Source: Sulfuritalea sp.
GTDB taxonomy: Bacteria; Pseudomonadota; Gammaproteobacteria; Burkholderiales; Rhodocyclaceae
Assembly: GCF_017302275.1 (NCBI RefSeq)
Contig: NZ_JAFLDR010000001.1
Coordinates: 186,001 to 250,000, forward strand
Reading direction: 5' to 3'
DNA length: 64,000 bases
Shown: positions 22,360 through 31,713 of the stretch, in pieces
How the letters are laid out: every line of letters starts with the position of its first letter
Position numbering within the stretch: position 1 is the first letter of the stretch
Made by a program: the position numbers and the translations under genes
Notes under the pieces: generated by a model
What the model was told of the DNA's origin: nothing
The model's input: the letters and a program-made list of their open reading frames with translations, nothing else
The model's database searches: none

Positions 22360-22722
22360 TCACTTCTTGGTAGACATCTTCCGGCAGCTCGCTGCACAAT
22401 CACGGCAAGCTTTTACGCAATCTTCCATGTCACCTATTGCTTCGCAGTTCTTCGCACAAGCTTCGCAAATGTCGGCACAGATTCCGCAAAGCGCCTTATG
22501 AAACGATGAGCCAGACAGCTGAAAGCTGGCGGAAGTTTGGCAGATTTCGGCGCAGTTCATCATCAATCGAAAATGGTCAGCGCCAACGTGTTTGCCTCCG
22601 GTATCAAGGCAATGAACCATGGCAGTATGCAGGCATGTTGCGTGGCAGTGACTACATGCATCTATGCAAGGTTGCATTTCCTTGATGTGGTTCGCGTGGC
22701 TAGCCATCATTGCTTGGTTCAT
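22360..22722 (-). CDS. Four-helix bundle copper-binding protein (Csp/DUF326-like)
   Basis: A 120-residue cytosolic Cys/His-rich protein. It has the spaced CxxxC pairs of DUF326/Csp3 copper storage proteins (CIDACSHCHATC, CAEICQTSA, CGICADICEACAKNC, CVKACRDCAASC). I start at ATG 22722, which has AGGAG 8 bases upstream; the frame extends further upstream without support. There is no Tat or Sec signal, so it resembles the cytoplasmic Csp3 type that binds many Cu(I) ions in its core. It seems unrelated to the neighbouring pathways. Confidence 0.85.
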   Translation of the reverse strand: MNQAMMASHANHIKEMQPCIDACSHCHATCLHTAMVHCLDTGGKHVGADHFRLMMNCAEICQTSASFQLSGSSFHKALCGICADICEACAKNCEAIGDMEDCVKACRDCAASCRKMSTKK

Positions 22723-23508
22723 TTGTCGTACTCCTAAAATCGGCTTGGCGGGGAATGGCATTTCGCGGCGCCTCGCAGGTGAGGAGCTTGGTGGTGCCAG
22801 CCAGTGACGAAGATAGGAACTGACGGGTTGCGTGTCTGTTCGGCAGCGCGCATTTGTAGCTTCGGCTAGCATCGCGCTAACCATTCGTTTAGGCGGACCG
22901 CCCTGACGGGCCGTCACTTAAATATAACGTTGAGGGTCAGCTTTCACCATTGGTCAATTCCGCAGAGGGCACGTTGCACAAGGTAACGAGTGGCCGCTTC
23001 CAGGAAATCGAATTTCGCTGACCGCTTTCCGGCAATCAATGTTGAAACGCGACAGTCGCGTTGGTGCCCATAACGGCCGTCGCGGTTTCCCGATAGCAGC
23101 CAGTCAGCGAAACGCAGGCTATGCGAACTAGGATGCTCCGGTGCGGTCATTGACGACCCCACGCTGCCGGCCACGAGGGGACATTGCGGCTGCAAACAAT
23201 CGAGGGACACGAACGGCGGCTAACTGAATTCGAACCCGCCTCTCGATTCTGATGGTCTTCAGTCGATTCATCGGCCACCCCGGGCGCTCGCGCGTCACCG
23301 AATGCGGTTTATCAGGCCAGGACCAATGTCTGCTTCAGAGAAATTCCAACAGACGCGTTTGACATTATCCCCCGATTGCCAACTTTCGCTTCCACAAAGC
23401 GGATGGTCGCCACTGGGAACAAGCGATCATTTTCCGCTCAATGTATGTCGATTGCTTGAATTCACGACAAGCTATAGCTTGCACGATTCGCCATTCAGAG
23501 GACACGGC
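22723..23508. other. Intergenic region with dispersed repeat
   Basis: Nearly 790 bases without a convincing gene. The section 22990-23070 is a diverged copy of dispersed repeat family 1; the rest shows no clear coding or structural signal. Confidence 0.45.
22990..23070 (+). repeat. Dispersed noncoding repeat, family 1 (middle copy)
   Basis: It matches the 2945-3025 element over most of its length (GCTTCCAGGAA at the start, CGACAGTCGCGTTGGTGCCCA-like end), with many substitutions. It shows the element exists outside the large inverted repeats. Confidence 0.6.
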
Positions 23509-24363
23509 TTAGGTCCCATTGGAAAACAGGATCAGCCTTATTTCTTCGGCTGCGCGTTTCATTTCCGGAATCCCTTCCAGCAGTTCATCCAGTGACCTGC
23601 GCGCCGTTGGCGCGTGGCAGGCAACCGCAGCCACCAACTTGTTGTCATCTCCACGTACCGGGACGGCGACGGCGACCATGCCGCGCACAAACTCCTCGTT
23701 ATCAATACCGACGCCGCGTTTGGCAATCCTGGCAAGTTCGGCTTCGAGCTCTTTTGGGGCCACGATGGTGCGAGGGGCGTTCTTGGTCAGTTGCAGATGC
23801 GCAAGAACACTCCGTTGGTCCAGAAGTGACATGGAAGCAAGAAACAGCTTGCCGCTTGCAGTGCAATGCATTGGCACCCACGTGCCGGGCTCCAAATGCA
23901 TTCTCAGTGGCGCTGTGGTCTCGATGCGTTCAACGTAGAGCACGCGCCCTGCATCGGGCACCGTTAGATTGCAAGTTTCACCTAGCTTTCTCACCAGCGT
24001 GCGCAGTACCGCACGGCATTCCCGCCGGATATTGGAGCCACGCAACAGTCGGAGTGCAAGTGTGGTCGACTGATTGCCAGTAACAAATCCCCTATCCGCC
24101 GGCATGTACAGAACATAGCCCTGCACCTCCATAGCGCGAAGCAGGCGCATCAAGGTGCTTTTGGGCACCCGCATCATGCCGGCCAGTTGCGCCAACGTCA
24201 GCGGTTGCGACGCCTCGCTCAAATGCTCCAAGACCGTCAATGGACGCAGCCGCCTGACGTCCTCGCTCCCTTCGTCCAGATCTGCCTCTTGTCTGTCGCT
24301 GGATTCCGGCTCCACCCATGCTGCAGCGCGATATTGGTTCGCCGGTAAAGGATTTCGTTTCAT
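23509..24363 (-). CDS. iseR: IclR family transcriptional regulator, IseR-like
   Basis: A 284-residue regulator with an N-terminal winged helix (LAGMMRVPKSTLMRLLRAM) and a C-terminal ligand domain with [15 protein letters not shown] start at ATG 24363, which has GGAGG upstream, rather than 87 bases further out. It is divergent from the isethionate dehydrogenase gene with about 160 bases between. This matches the arrangement described for iseR next to iseJ and iseU in Cupriavidus necator. The effector is presumably isethionate or a product (inference). Confidence 0.82.
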   Translation of the reverse strand: MKRNPLPANQYRAAAWVEPESSDRQEADLDEGSEDVRRLRPLTVLEHLSEASQPLTLAQLAGMMRVPKSTLMRLLRAMEVQGYVLYMPADRGFVTGNQSTTLALRLLRGSNIRRECRAVLRTLVRKLGETCNLTVPDAGRVLYVERIETTAPLRMHLEPGTWVPMHCTASGKLFLASMSLLDQRSVLAHLQLTKNAPRTIVAPKELEAELARIAKRGVGIDNEEFVRGMVAVAVPVRGDDNKLVAAVACHAPTARRSLDELLEGIPEMKRAAEEIRLILFSNGT

Positions 24364-24522
24364 TCTTCGCCTCCGATGCAAATAGTTGTTGTGCTTTGTT
24401 TCTGCCTCTTGGATAGTCGCGTTCCAGAATATTGGCACAAAACGTTTCATTTATGCAGCTAGTTCTGGCAGATGTGAATATTGAATTTTCGTCTAGGCCG
24501 GAAACACCGGGAGGAGGATTTC

Positions 24523-26124
24523 ATGTCGTTGGAGGTTGATTACATCGTGGTTGGGGCCGGTTCGGCTGGTTGCGTCCTTGCCAACCGGTTGTCGGAAGAC
24601 CCGGGCACCCGAGTGCTGCTACTTGAGGCCGGCGGCAAGGACTGGAATCCTTGGATTCACGTCCCGGTCGGTTACTTCAAAACCATGCACGACCCCAAGC
24701 TGGACTGGTGCTACGTCACCGAGCCGGATCCAGGCATTGCCAATCGCCAGCTCCAGTGGCCACGGGGCAAGGTGTTGGGCGGCTCGAGTTCACTCAACGG
24801 CTTGCTCTACGTGCGCGGTCAGCGCGAAGACTACGACCGCTGGGTTGAACTGGGAAATCCGGGATGGAGCTACGCTGAAGTCCTTCCCTACTTCAAGAAA
24901 TCTGAGGATCAGGAGCGCGGGGCCAGCGAGTTCCACGGCGTCGGCGGCCCGCTGAAGGTTTCCGATCTCAGGCTGCGCCGTCCAATTGCGGACCATTTCA
25001 TTGCCGGCGCCAAGGATATCGGCATTCCCTTCAATGAGGACTACAACGGTGCTTTACAAGAAGGTGTGGGTTACTTTCAACAGACCGCCCACAAGGGCTT
25101 CCGTTGGAGCACGGCCCGTGGCTTTTTGCGGCCTGCCCGCAAGCGCCCCAACCTCATCGTCAAGACTAGAGCGCAAACCACCCGCGTGCTGTTCGAGGGC
25201 AAGCGCGCGATCGGTGTTGAGTATGTCCAAGGCGGGGAACGCCATCAAGTACGCGCGGCCGCGGAAGTGATTCTGGCTGCCGGCGCCATCGGTTCGCCGC
25301 AGTTGCTGCAATGCTCAGGCGTGGGTCCCGCAAAACTCCTTGCCAAGGTGGGGGTTCAAGTGGTGCATGCGCTACCCGGCGTAGGCGAGAACCTGCAGGA
25401 TCATCTACAGATACGTTTGGTCTTCAAAACTCGCGAGCGGACCCTGAACGACGAGGTCAACAGTTATCTCGGCCAACTGTGGGTCGGCATGCAGTACGCT
25501 TTCAACCGCACCGGCCCGCTGACGCTGGCGGCCAGCCAGGTCGCCATCTTCACCCGCTCCGGGCCGAATGTGACGCGCCCGGACATCCAGTTCCACATGC
25601 AGCCGCTAAGTGCCGACAAGCCGGGCGAAGGCGCGCACAAGTTCTCGGCCTTCACCTCGTCGGTCTGCCAGTTGCGTCCCTACAGCCGTGGCCGCATTGA
25701 GATCAAGTCGGCCGATGCGCAGACCTACCCGGCGATCCATCCCAACTACCTGTCGGATGAACGCGATCATCCAGTGGTCATCGGCGGGATCAAGGTCGCC
25801 CGCCGCATTGCGCAGGCACCGTCCATGGCGCCACACATTATTTCGGAGTTCGTACCGGGAGCCCAATTCCAGTCCGACGCCGAATTGCTCGATGCCGCCC
25901 GCCGCTACAGCCAGACCATCTACCACCCGACCAGCACTTGCAAGATGGGAATCGATGGCATGGCGGTGGTCGATCCCCGCCTGCGGGTGCATGGCATCAC
26001 GGGCCTGCGCGTAGTCGACTGCTCGATCATGCCCGAAATCGTTTCAGGTAACACCAACGCGCCAGCAATCATGATCGCGGAGAAGGCAGCCGACATGATT
26101 CTGGCAGATCGCTTCATCCGGTAA
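24523..26124 (+). CDS. iseJ: GMC-type FAD alcohol dehydrogenase, isethionate dehydrogenase IseJ
   Basis: A choline-dehydrogenase-like GMC flavoprotein of 533 residues. The FAD-binding GAGSAGC motif is at residues 10-16, followed by the GMC signatures ([18 protein letters not shown] and GAIGSPQLL) and the C-terminal HPTSTCKMG active-site region. ATG 24523 follows a strong GGAGGAGG. Between an IclR gene and an MFS transporter gene it matches IseJ, which oxidises isethionate to sulfoacetaldehyde and passes electrons to the respiratory chain. Other alcohols are possible for a GMC enzyme, but xsc downstream supports this role. Confidence 0.8.
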   Translation: MSLEVDYIVVGAGSAGCVLANRLSEDPGTRVLLLEAGGKDWNPWIHVPVGYFKTMHDPKLDWCYVTEPDPGIANRQLQWPRGKVLGGSSSLNGLLYVRGQREDYDRWVELGNPGWSYAEVLPYFKKSEDQERGASEFHGVGGPLKVSDLRLRRPIADHFIAGAKDIGIPFNEDYNGALQEGVGYFQQTAHKGFRWSTARGFLRPARKRPNLIVKTRAQTTRVLFEGKRAIGVEYVQGGERHQVRAAAEVILAAGAIGSPQLLQCSGVGPAKLLAKVGVQVVHALPGVGENLQDHLQIRLVFKTRERTLNDEVNSYLGQLWVGMQYAFNRTGPLTLAASQVAIFTRSGPNVTRPDIQFHMQPLSADKPGEGAHKFSAFTSSVCQLRPYSRGRIEIKSADAQTYPAIHPNYLSDERDHPVVIGGIKVARRIAQAPSMAPHIISEFVPGAQFQSDAELLDAARRYSQTIYHPTSTCKMGIDGMAVVDPRLRVHGITGLRVVDCSIMPEIVSGNTNAPAIMIAEKAADMILADRFIR

Positions 26125-26179
26125 CAGTTATACCAGGGCAAACAAGCCCGCCCCTTAAACAAACGGAGGAGAGACACAC

Positions 26180-27502
26180 ATGAGTACATTGCAGCAGCAG
26201 GAAAGAACGGCTGTAAGACGGGTGGTCGCGGCCAGCCTCATCGGCGCAACTATTGAGTGGTATGACTTTTTCCTTTACGGCGTCGTGGCGGGCATCGTTT
26301 TCAACAAACTCTACTTTCCAGGTTCCGATCCGCTGGTTTCGACCATGCTCGCGTACGGAACGTTTGCGGTCGGCTTTCTCAGTCGTCCGATTGGTGGCGT
26401 GATCTTTGGCCACTTTGGCGACAAACTCGGGCGAAAAGCCATGCTGGTGATGACGCTGACGATCATGGGTGTGGCAACCGTTCTCATCGGTTGCATACCG
26501 ACCTATGAGCAGATCGGCATCTGGGCGCCGATACTATTGCTGACTCTGCGCATCGCCCAAGGCATCGGCCTCGGTGGCGAATGGGGTGGCGCCGTGCTGA
26601 TGGCATTTGAATATGCACCGAAAGAAAAGCGCGGACTATACGCCAGCATTCCGCAGATCGGTCTGGCGCTGGGACTCTGCGGGGCCTCCGGCATGGTTGC
26701 CTTGCTTTCCTATCTGCTCACCGATGCCCAGTTCCTGGCCTGGGGATGGCGCGTTGCCTTCATTTTGTCGATCTTGCTCGTAGCGGTAGGCATGTATATC
26801 CGGCTGAACGTGATGGAAACGCCCGAATTTTCGAAAGTCAAGAAAGAGGGGGCAGAAGTCAAACTTCCGATCAAGGAAGTGCTGGTCAAGTACCCAGGCA
26901 ACGTACTGGCGGGCATGGGCGCTCGCTACATCGACGGCGTGTTCTTCAACATCTTCGGCGTGTTCTCGATAGCTTATCTGACGCAGACCTTGAAAATCGC
27001 CCGGACCGATGCCTTGCTGGGCGTCATGATGGCGGCGATGGTGATGGTGATCACCATACCGCTTTTCGGCGCCCTGTCGGACAAGATCGGACGCACGCGG
27101 ATCTACTTCTGGGGCTCGCTGCTGACTGGCTTGTCTGCCTTCGCGGGCTTCTGGTTAATGAAGACGAGCGGTGGCAGCATGACGACCATCTGGCTCGCAA
27201 TCATCATTCCCTTCGGCGTGTTCTACGCCTCTGTCTATGGACCTGAGGCGGCGCTGTTTTCCGAGCTGTTCGACGCCAAGGTACGCTATTCCGGCATCTC
27301 GTTCGTCTATCAGTTCTCGGGGATATTTGCCAGCGGCATTACGCCGATCATCGCAACCTACCTGCTCAAGGAGGGCGGCGGCGAGCCTTGGCTTATCGCT
27401 TCGTATGTCATGTTCGCAGCGGTTATAAGCGCTGTGTCAGCAGCCTGGATCGGAGCGCGAAAGCGCAGGGATACCGAACTACTGGCTGCTCAATCAGCTT
27501 GA
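26180..27502 (+). CDS. iseU: MFS transporter, metabolite:H+ symporter family, probable isethionate importer IseU
   Basis: A 440-residue membrane protein with 12 predicted transmembrane segments and the MHS-family motifs EWYDFFLYG at residue 27 and [11 protein letters not shown] in the loop after helix 2. A GGAGGAG site precedes ATG 26180. It follows iseJ by 55 bases in an apparent operon, the position of IseU. Uptake of isethionate by proton symport is inferred from context; the family itself carries many organic acids and zwitterions. Confidence 0.82.
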   Translation: MSTLQQQERTAVRRVVAASLIGATIEWYDFFLYGVVAGIVFNKLYFPGSDPLVSTMLAYGTFAVGFLSRPIGGVIFGHFGDKLGRKAMLVMTLTIMGVATVLIGCIPTYEQIGIWAPILLLTLRIAQGIGLGGEWGGAVLMAFEYAPKEKRGLYASIPQIGLALGLCGASGMVALLSYLLTDAQFLAWGWRVAFILSILLVAVGMYIRLNVMETPEFSKVKKEGAEVKLPIKEVLVKYPGNVLAGMGARYIDGVFFNIFGVFSIAYLTQTLKIARTDALLGVMMAAMVMVITIPLFGALSDKIGRTRIYFWGSLLTGLSAFAGFWLMKTSGGSMTTIWLAIIIPFGVFYASVYGPEAALFSELFDAKVRYSGISFVYQFSGIFASGITPIIATYLLKEGGGEPWLIASYVMFAAVISAVSAAWIGARKRRDTELLAAQSA

Positions 27503-27524
27503 GTTAGACGCGTTTCGCACTAGT

Positions 27525-27560
27525 AACCCGTGGCGGAGTTGTGCCATGCCGCCACGGGTT
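27525..27560. terminator. Hairpin between convergent iseU and sauR
   Basis: A perfect 12-base stem (AACCCGTGGCGG / CCGCCACGGGTT) around a 12-base loop, just after the iseU stop and facing the convergent IclR gene. It lacks a T-run on either strand but is well placed to end both transcripts. Confidence 0.6.
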
Positions 27561-27669
27561 CCAGTTAGCCTGATACCGCATGGCATACCCCACTGCACAT
27601 CGTGATACAGACCACAGCCGGATGGGCAACTTTGCTGCTTGGGGATGATGTATCGCGCTGATGAATCCT

Positions 27670-28461
27670 TCAAACGCAGTTGCGAGCCGGAACCTTGCTA
27701 TCGGTGGCGAACGTCTCCTTCAGGCGTTGAGCGGCTTCATTCATCGCTGGCACATGGGCTAGAAGTTGTTCGAGTGACATGCGCGAGATTGGCGCCTGCA
27801 CTGCTACCGCAGCACAGGCGCGGTTGCGGTCAAGCATGATCGGCACAGCGACGGCAATGATCCCCTCCAGGTTTTCTTGATTATTGATGCCAATCCTCCT
27901 ACGCCGCGTTTGCTCCAGTTCCTTGCCCAATGCGGCTCTATTTGTAATTGACTGTCGTGAGATCGTTGCTAGCGGCAAAGTTCGCAACAGTCGTTCTCGT
28001 TGGGCCTTTGGTAGCAGGCTCATGAGTAGCTTACCCGACGCTGTAGCGTGCAGTGGTACCCTCGATCCGGCCTGAAGGTGCACGCGCAATGCCCACTTTG
28101 TTTCAACCCGGTCGACATAAACGATTTCCGTTCCACTCAGCATCGTTATGTTGCAGGTCTCGCCAATTTGTTCGACGAGGTCCCTAAGAATTGCATTCCG
28201 CGCTGCTGTAGCGCCCGAATTGAGCATGACATTGCACGCGAAGCGATTCACACGGCTCGAACACGTGTAGTTGCGGCTACCGGGGCTACGTGTTATCAGC
28301 CAACTTTCCTGCATTTGCGTCAGGATGCGGTGAATCGTCTGTTTGGGCAAGTCGATCTGGTCGACAATCTCCGTCAGCGACAGTGGTCGCGAAGATTTGG
28401 CAAGAGTTTCGAGTATGCGAAACGTTCGAAGGGCGGCAGAGTTTTCCTGGTTGGCTCCCAT
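27670..28461 (-). CDS. sauR: IclR family transcriptional regulator, SauR-like
   Basis: A 263-residue regulator with an N-terminal winged helix (DQIDLPKQTIHRILTQM) and C-terminal IclR domain (LHATASGKLLMSLL). It is divergent from the MFS gene at 28660 with a 200-base gap, which is the sauR/sauU relationship. Together with the two other IclR genes in the region it seems to belong to a set of substrate-specific regulators of one catabolic network. The effector is unknown. Confidence 0.8.
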   Translation of the reverse strand: MGANQENSAALRTFRILETLAKSSRPLSLTEIVDQIDLPKQTIHRILTQMQESWLITRSPGSRNYTCSSRVNRFACNVMLNSGATAARNAILRDLVEQIGETCNITMLSGTEIVYVDRVETKWALRVHLQAGSRVPLHATASGKLLMSLLPKAQRERLLRTLPLATISRQSITNRAALGKELEQTRRRRIGINNQENLEGIIAVAVPIMLDRNRACAAVAVQAPISRMSLEQLLAHVPAMNEAAQRLKETFATDSKVPARNCV

Positions 28462-28659
28462 GCATCACCTTGCTGTTAAAACGGGACAAATATTATAACA
28501 AAATCGGAATTAGACGATTGCATGCATCACTTATCGCTCTAAACGAGACCCATGGTCTTGTTTTGTTTGCTCCAATGAGTCTAGCTGTTGAACCAAGAAA
28601 AATGGCCCATGTGCTCGAAGTCGCAGGGGACTCGCTAGAACAAATTGAGGAGATCGACC

Positions 28660-29913
28660 ATGAGGAAGGTGTTTAAGGTCCGCCACCTGATACTCGCGGT
28701 GCTGTGCTTGATGTACTTTATTGCTTACGTCGACCGTGTAAATATTTCGGTTGCCGCACCCTTGCTAAGAAAGGAAATGGGGCTTACGGCGACTGAACTC
28801 GGATTGATCTTCTCCGCGTTTGCTTATCCCTACGCCGCGATGCAGATCTTTGGCGGTTGGCTGTCCGACAAGTTTGGACCGCGACGCATTCTCGCAATTC
28901 TCAGCGTCATCTGGGCCGTGGCTACCATACTCACGGGCTTCGCGTGGGGATTGACTTCCTTGATCGTTTTTCGCGTACTTCTCGGCATCGGGGAAGGTGG
29001 TGCCTTCCCGTCGGCAACCCGTGCCATGACGCACTGGTTCCCCCCAGGGGAGCGCGGCTTCGCGCAAGGCATCACGCACAGCTTCGCACGCCTCGGCGGC
29101 GCGGTTACCCCGCCGATTGTCTTGGCAATTGTGGCGTATTCCGGCTGGCGCGAATCGTTCTTCATCCTCGGCGCTGTCAGCTTGGCTTGGACGGTGCTTT
29201 ATGTCTGGTTGTTCCGCAATACGCCCGTCGAACATAAGTGGATCACGCCGGCGGAGCTAAAGGAAATCGGCTTCGACGAGAAGGCAACAAAAGAGGTGGA
29301 ACAACATAAAACGCCCTGGGCGAGGATGATCCGCTGCATGTGGCTGGTGACCTTCATCGATTTCTGCTACGGCTGGTCCCTGTGGGTATTCCTGACCTGG
29401 TTGCCGTCCTACCTCAAGGATGCACGAGGCTTTGATCTGAAGCAAATGGCACTGTTTGCAACGCTACCTCTGATGGCGGGAGTCATTGGCGATACGCTGG
29501 GGGGGGTCGTTTCAGACAAGATCTACAAGCACACGGGCAACTTGAAGCTTGCGCGGCGGATCATGCTGGTACTGGGCCTTGGTGGTGCGCTAGTATTTAT
29601 TATGCCGGCAGTCTATGCGAATGATCCCATGAGTGCCGTAATGCTGCTTTCAGCATCGTTCTTTTGCCTTGAATTGACCAATGCCGTTCTTTGGAGTCTG
29701 CCGATCGATATAGCTGGACGTTTCGCCGGTACGGCTGGGGGCATGATGAACACCGGATTTGGCGTGGCGGGAATGATTTCTCCGGTAGTTTTTGGAGTGA
29801 TGATTGATCGCACAGGAAGTTACGAAATTCCATTTCTGATTTCCGCCGGATTGCTGGGCATAGGAGCGCTCTGCGCCTTATTCGTTGATCCGACGCGGAA
29901 AGCTTGCGATTAG
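28660..29913 (+). CDS. sauU: MFS transporter, anion:cation symporter family, probable sulfoacetate importer SauU
   Basis: A 417-residue protein with 12 transmembrane segments and the anion:cation symporter signature YVDRVNISVAAP near residue 25, then GGWLSDKFGPRR. ATG 28660 has GAGGAG 8 bases upstream. It lies beside the SauR-like regulator and resembles SauU, the sulfoacetate uptake protein. Relatives carry glucarate, phthalate and other organic anions, so the substrate assignment depends on context. Confidence 0.8.
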   Translation: MRKVFKVRHLILAVLCLMYFIAYVDRVNISVAAPLLRKEMGLTATELGLIFSAFAYPYAAMQIFGGWLSDKFGPRRILAILSVIWAVATILTGFAWGLTSLIVFRVLLGIGEGGAFPSATRAMTHWFPPGERGFAQGITHSFARLGGAVTPPIVLAIVAYSGWRESFFILGAVSLAWTVLYVWLFRNTPVEHKWITPAELKEIGFDEKATKEVEQHKTPWARMIRCMWLVTFIDFCYGWSLWVFLTWLPSYLKDARGFDLKQMALFATLPLMAGVIGDTLGGVVSDKIYKHTGNLKLARRIMLVLGLGGALVFIMPAVYANDPMSAVMLLSASFFCLELTNAVLWSLPIDIAGRFAGTAGGMMNTGFGVAGMISPVVFGVMIDRTGSYEIPFLISAGLLGIGALCALFVDPTRKACD

Positions 29914-30066
29914 TTCTTAGTTGCACTTAGCCCGTAGCCGAAATGAACGCACTTTGCTTACATATTCGGGTGACTCTTGAAGCGACCATAGTTTCCACTA
30001 CTTGTCGTCCTTCAAAAATAGTTGACTCTTCCTTCAAAGGTGAAAGACGCAAGAACAGGAAAGTAA

Positions 30067-30453
30067 ATGAGACTTAAGTTAATTGAATTGAATTTCGGCT
30101 ATTGCGGTGGCAGCGCGCTAGCCCACGTTTATGGGCCTGAGCGGGCGAGCATATTTGACAGGCGTCCGTATCTGGCCGTTCATATCTCGTTCACGCTGCA
30201 CCGCGATCGACCTGATTCCGATCGTACTTCCCAAGATTTACTGGTTCTACCAATAGATGCCGTAACCCCATTCTTGTGTATTGGGTTTCTTTCGGATCCA
30301 CCCATGCACACGGACCGCGACCTTAGTTGGCCACATCCAAGCGAGTACAGGACAAAGCTCGCGCACGCGATAGCCAAGATGGTAACCGCCGCATTGCAAA
30401 TTGACGGTGACGACCATTCGGGGGAGGCTCATGCAGACACCATTGCGCTGTAA
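30067..30453 (+). CDS. Small hypothetical protein
   Basis: A 128-residue frame with a plausible AGGAAA site before ATG 30067. The composition is protein-like (HISFTLHRDRPDS, VLPIDAVTPFL) but I recognise no domain. It precedes the LysR gene by 95 bases on the same strand. The predicted protein is soluble with several His and Asp residues. It may be a short unknown protein of the sulfonate region; evidence is only coding appearance and ribosome site. Confidence 0.5.
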   Translation: MRLKLIELNFGYCGGSALAHVYGPERASIFDRRPYLAVHISFTLHRDRPDSDRTSQDLLVLPIDAVTPFLCIGFLSDPPMHTDRDLSWPHPSEYRTKLAHAIAKMVTAALQIDGDDHSGEAHADTIAL

Positions 30454-30548
30454 TTCGAAGTGCTTAGTGAGGAGTCTGGAGTTGCGCCGCAGCGCAAGTA
30501 CCGAGTTGGTGCGCTATCCACAATAAAATCGTACAGACAAAATAAATT

Positions 30549-31475
30549 ATGGCTGACCATAGGCTGCAGGTATTTCACGCCGTTGCCACACATAAGTCGT
30601 TTACAAAGGCAGCGGAGGTACTCTCCCTGACCCAGCCTTCCGTCACCTACCAAGTACTTCAATTGGAGTCGCATCTAAATACACGTCTGTTTGACCGTAA
30701 TAACGGCGGTATTTCATTGACTAAGCAAGGTGCATTGGTTTTTGATTATGCCGAAAGAATCCTTTGTCTATCGTCAGAGCTGGATAATCGAATAAGCGAG
30801 CTAAGGGGTGAGATCAGTAACTCATTGGTCATTGGAGCAAGCATGACCATGGCAGAGTTCTTTTTGCCGCGTTTCCTGGTTGAGGTCAAAGTAACCTTTT
30901 CGAATATACGGCCTCGGCTGGTCGTCGCGAATTCCGAATCAATACGATCACTGGTCGCGAATCGTGAAATGGATGTGGGGTTTGTAGAGTCCCCATTAGA
31001 TCAACCCGATTCGGATGCAATTACGTGCTGCGATGACGAGTTAATGGTGATTTGCAGCCCGAACTTCCCTTTAGCAAACGCAATGGAAATTGAGCCGTCT
31101 CAGCTACTTGACCAACCTTATGTAGCGCGCGAAGCCAGTTCAGGAACTCGCAAATTTACCAATACCTATTTGCGCAAATCTGGAATAAACCCGAAAGATT
31201 TGAACGTCGTGATGGAGGTTGGTAGTCCTGGTTCGCTGAAAGACGTACTGGAAACCGGACTTGGCTATTCAATCGCATCGCACGCGTCCGTGGTCATGGA
31301 GCAGCATCTCGGAAAACTCATTGCCATCCCACTAAAACCACGACTTTTCCGCACGTTGTCGATGGTCCTCCCGACGATGAAGTATCGACCACTTCATGTA
31401 ATGGCATTTATCGACTTCGTCAGGAAGCGGTTCTCCGAGTGTCATCCACGGCGAGACAATATACGGTCACGATGA
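30549..31475 (+). CDS. LysR family transcriptional regulator
   Basis: A 308-residue LysR-type regulator. The N-terminal winged helix runs over residues 5-65 (AAEVLSLTQPSVTYQVLQLE), and the remainder is a periplasmic-binding-like effector domain. Base composition is clearly more AT-rich than the adjoining xsc and soe genes. It ends 240 bases before xsc on the same strand, and an inverted repeat centred about 62 bases before the predicted xsc transcription start lies in that gap. Control of xsc-pta-soe in response to sulfoacetaldehyde or acetyl phosphate is a reasonable guess. Confidence 0.9.
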   Translation: MADHRLQVFHAVATHKSFTKAAEVLSLTQPSVTYQVLQLESHLNTRLFDRNNGGISLTKQGALVFDYAERILCLSSELDNRISELRGEISNSLVIGASMTMAEFFLPRFLVEVKVTFSNIRPRLVVANSESIRSLVANREMDVGFVESPLDQPDSDAITCCDDELMVICSPNFPLANAMEIEPSQLLDQPYVAREASSGTRKFTNTYLRKSGINPKDLNVVMEVGSPGSLKDVLETGLGYSIASHASVVMEQHLGKLIAIPLKPRLFRTLSMVLPTMKYRPLHVMAFIDFVRKRFSECHPRRDNIRSR

Positions 31476-31571
31476 CCTAAGCATCCGCCTTCATTGCGCT
31501 TACGCACCCCATTTCTGTCACCACGCTAAAGTTTTTGTGGCTGTCTTATCCATAGCGATGACTCCTTTATC

Positions 31572-31642
31572 AGTATTAGTGAGACATGATGTCTCGTATT
31601 GTAATACTTTTTGTTGACAAGTTGTTTTTTTGTGTTTAGAGT
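31572..31642 (+). promoter_or_regulatory. xsc operon promoter with upstream operator palindrome
   Basis: TTGACA at 31614-31619 and TAGAGT at 31637-31642 with a 17-base spacer form a good sigma-70 promoter. Upstream, GAGACATGATGTCTC at 31581-31595 is a perfect 15-base inverted repeat. It is flanked by arms AGTATTA (31572-31578) and TAATACT (31602-31608). Its centre is about 62 bases before the predicted start of transcription, the usual place of a LysR-type recognition site. A ribosome site AGGAGA lies at 31701-31706. Confidence 0.65.
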
Positions 31643-31713
31643 TACACGTGTTCCAGTTATCGGAATGCTATGTTTCGTTTTATAGAATTAATAATCTATT
31701 AGGAGATAAGCAG

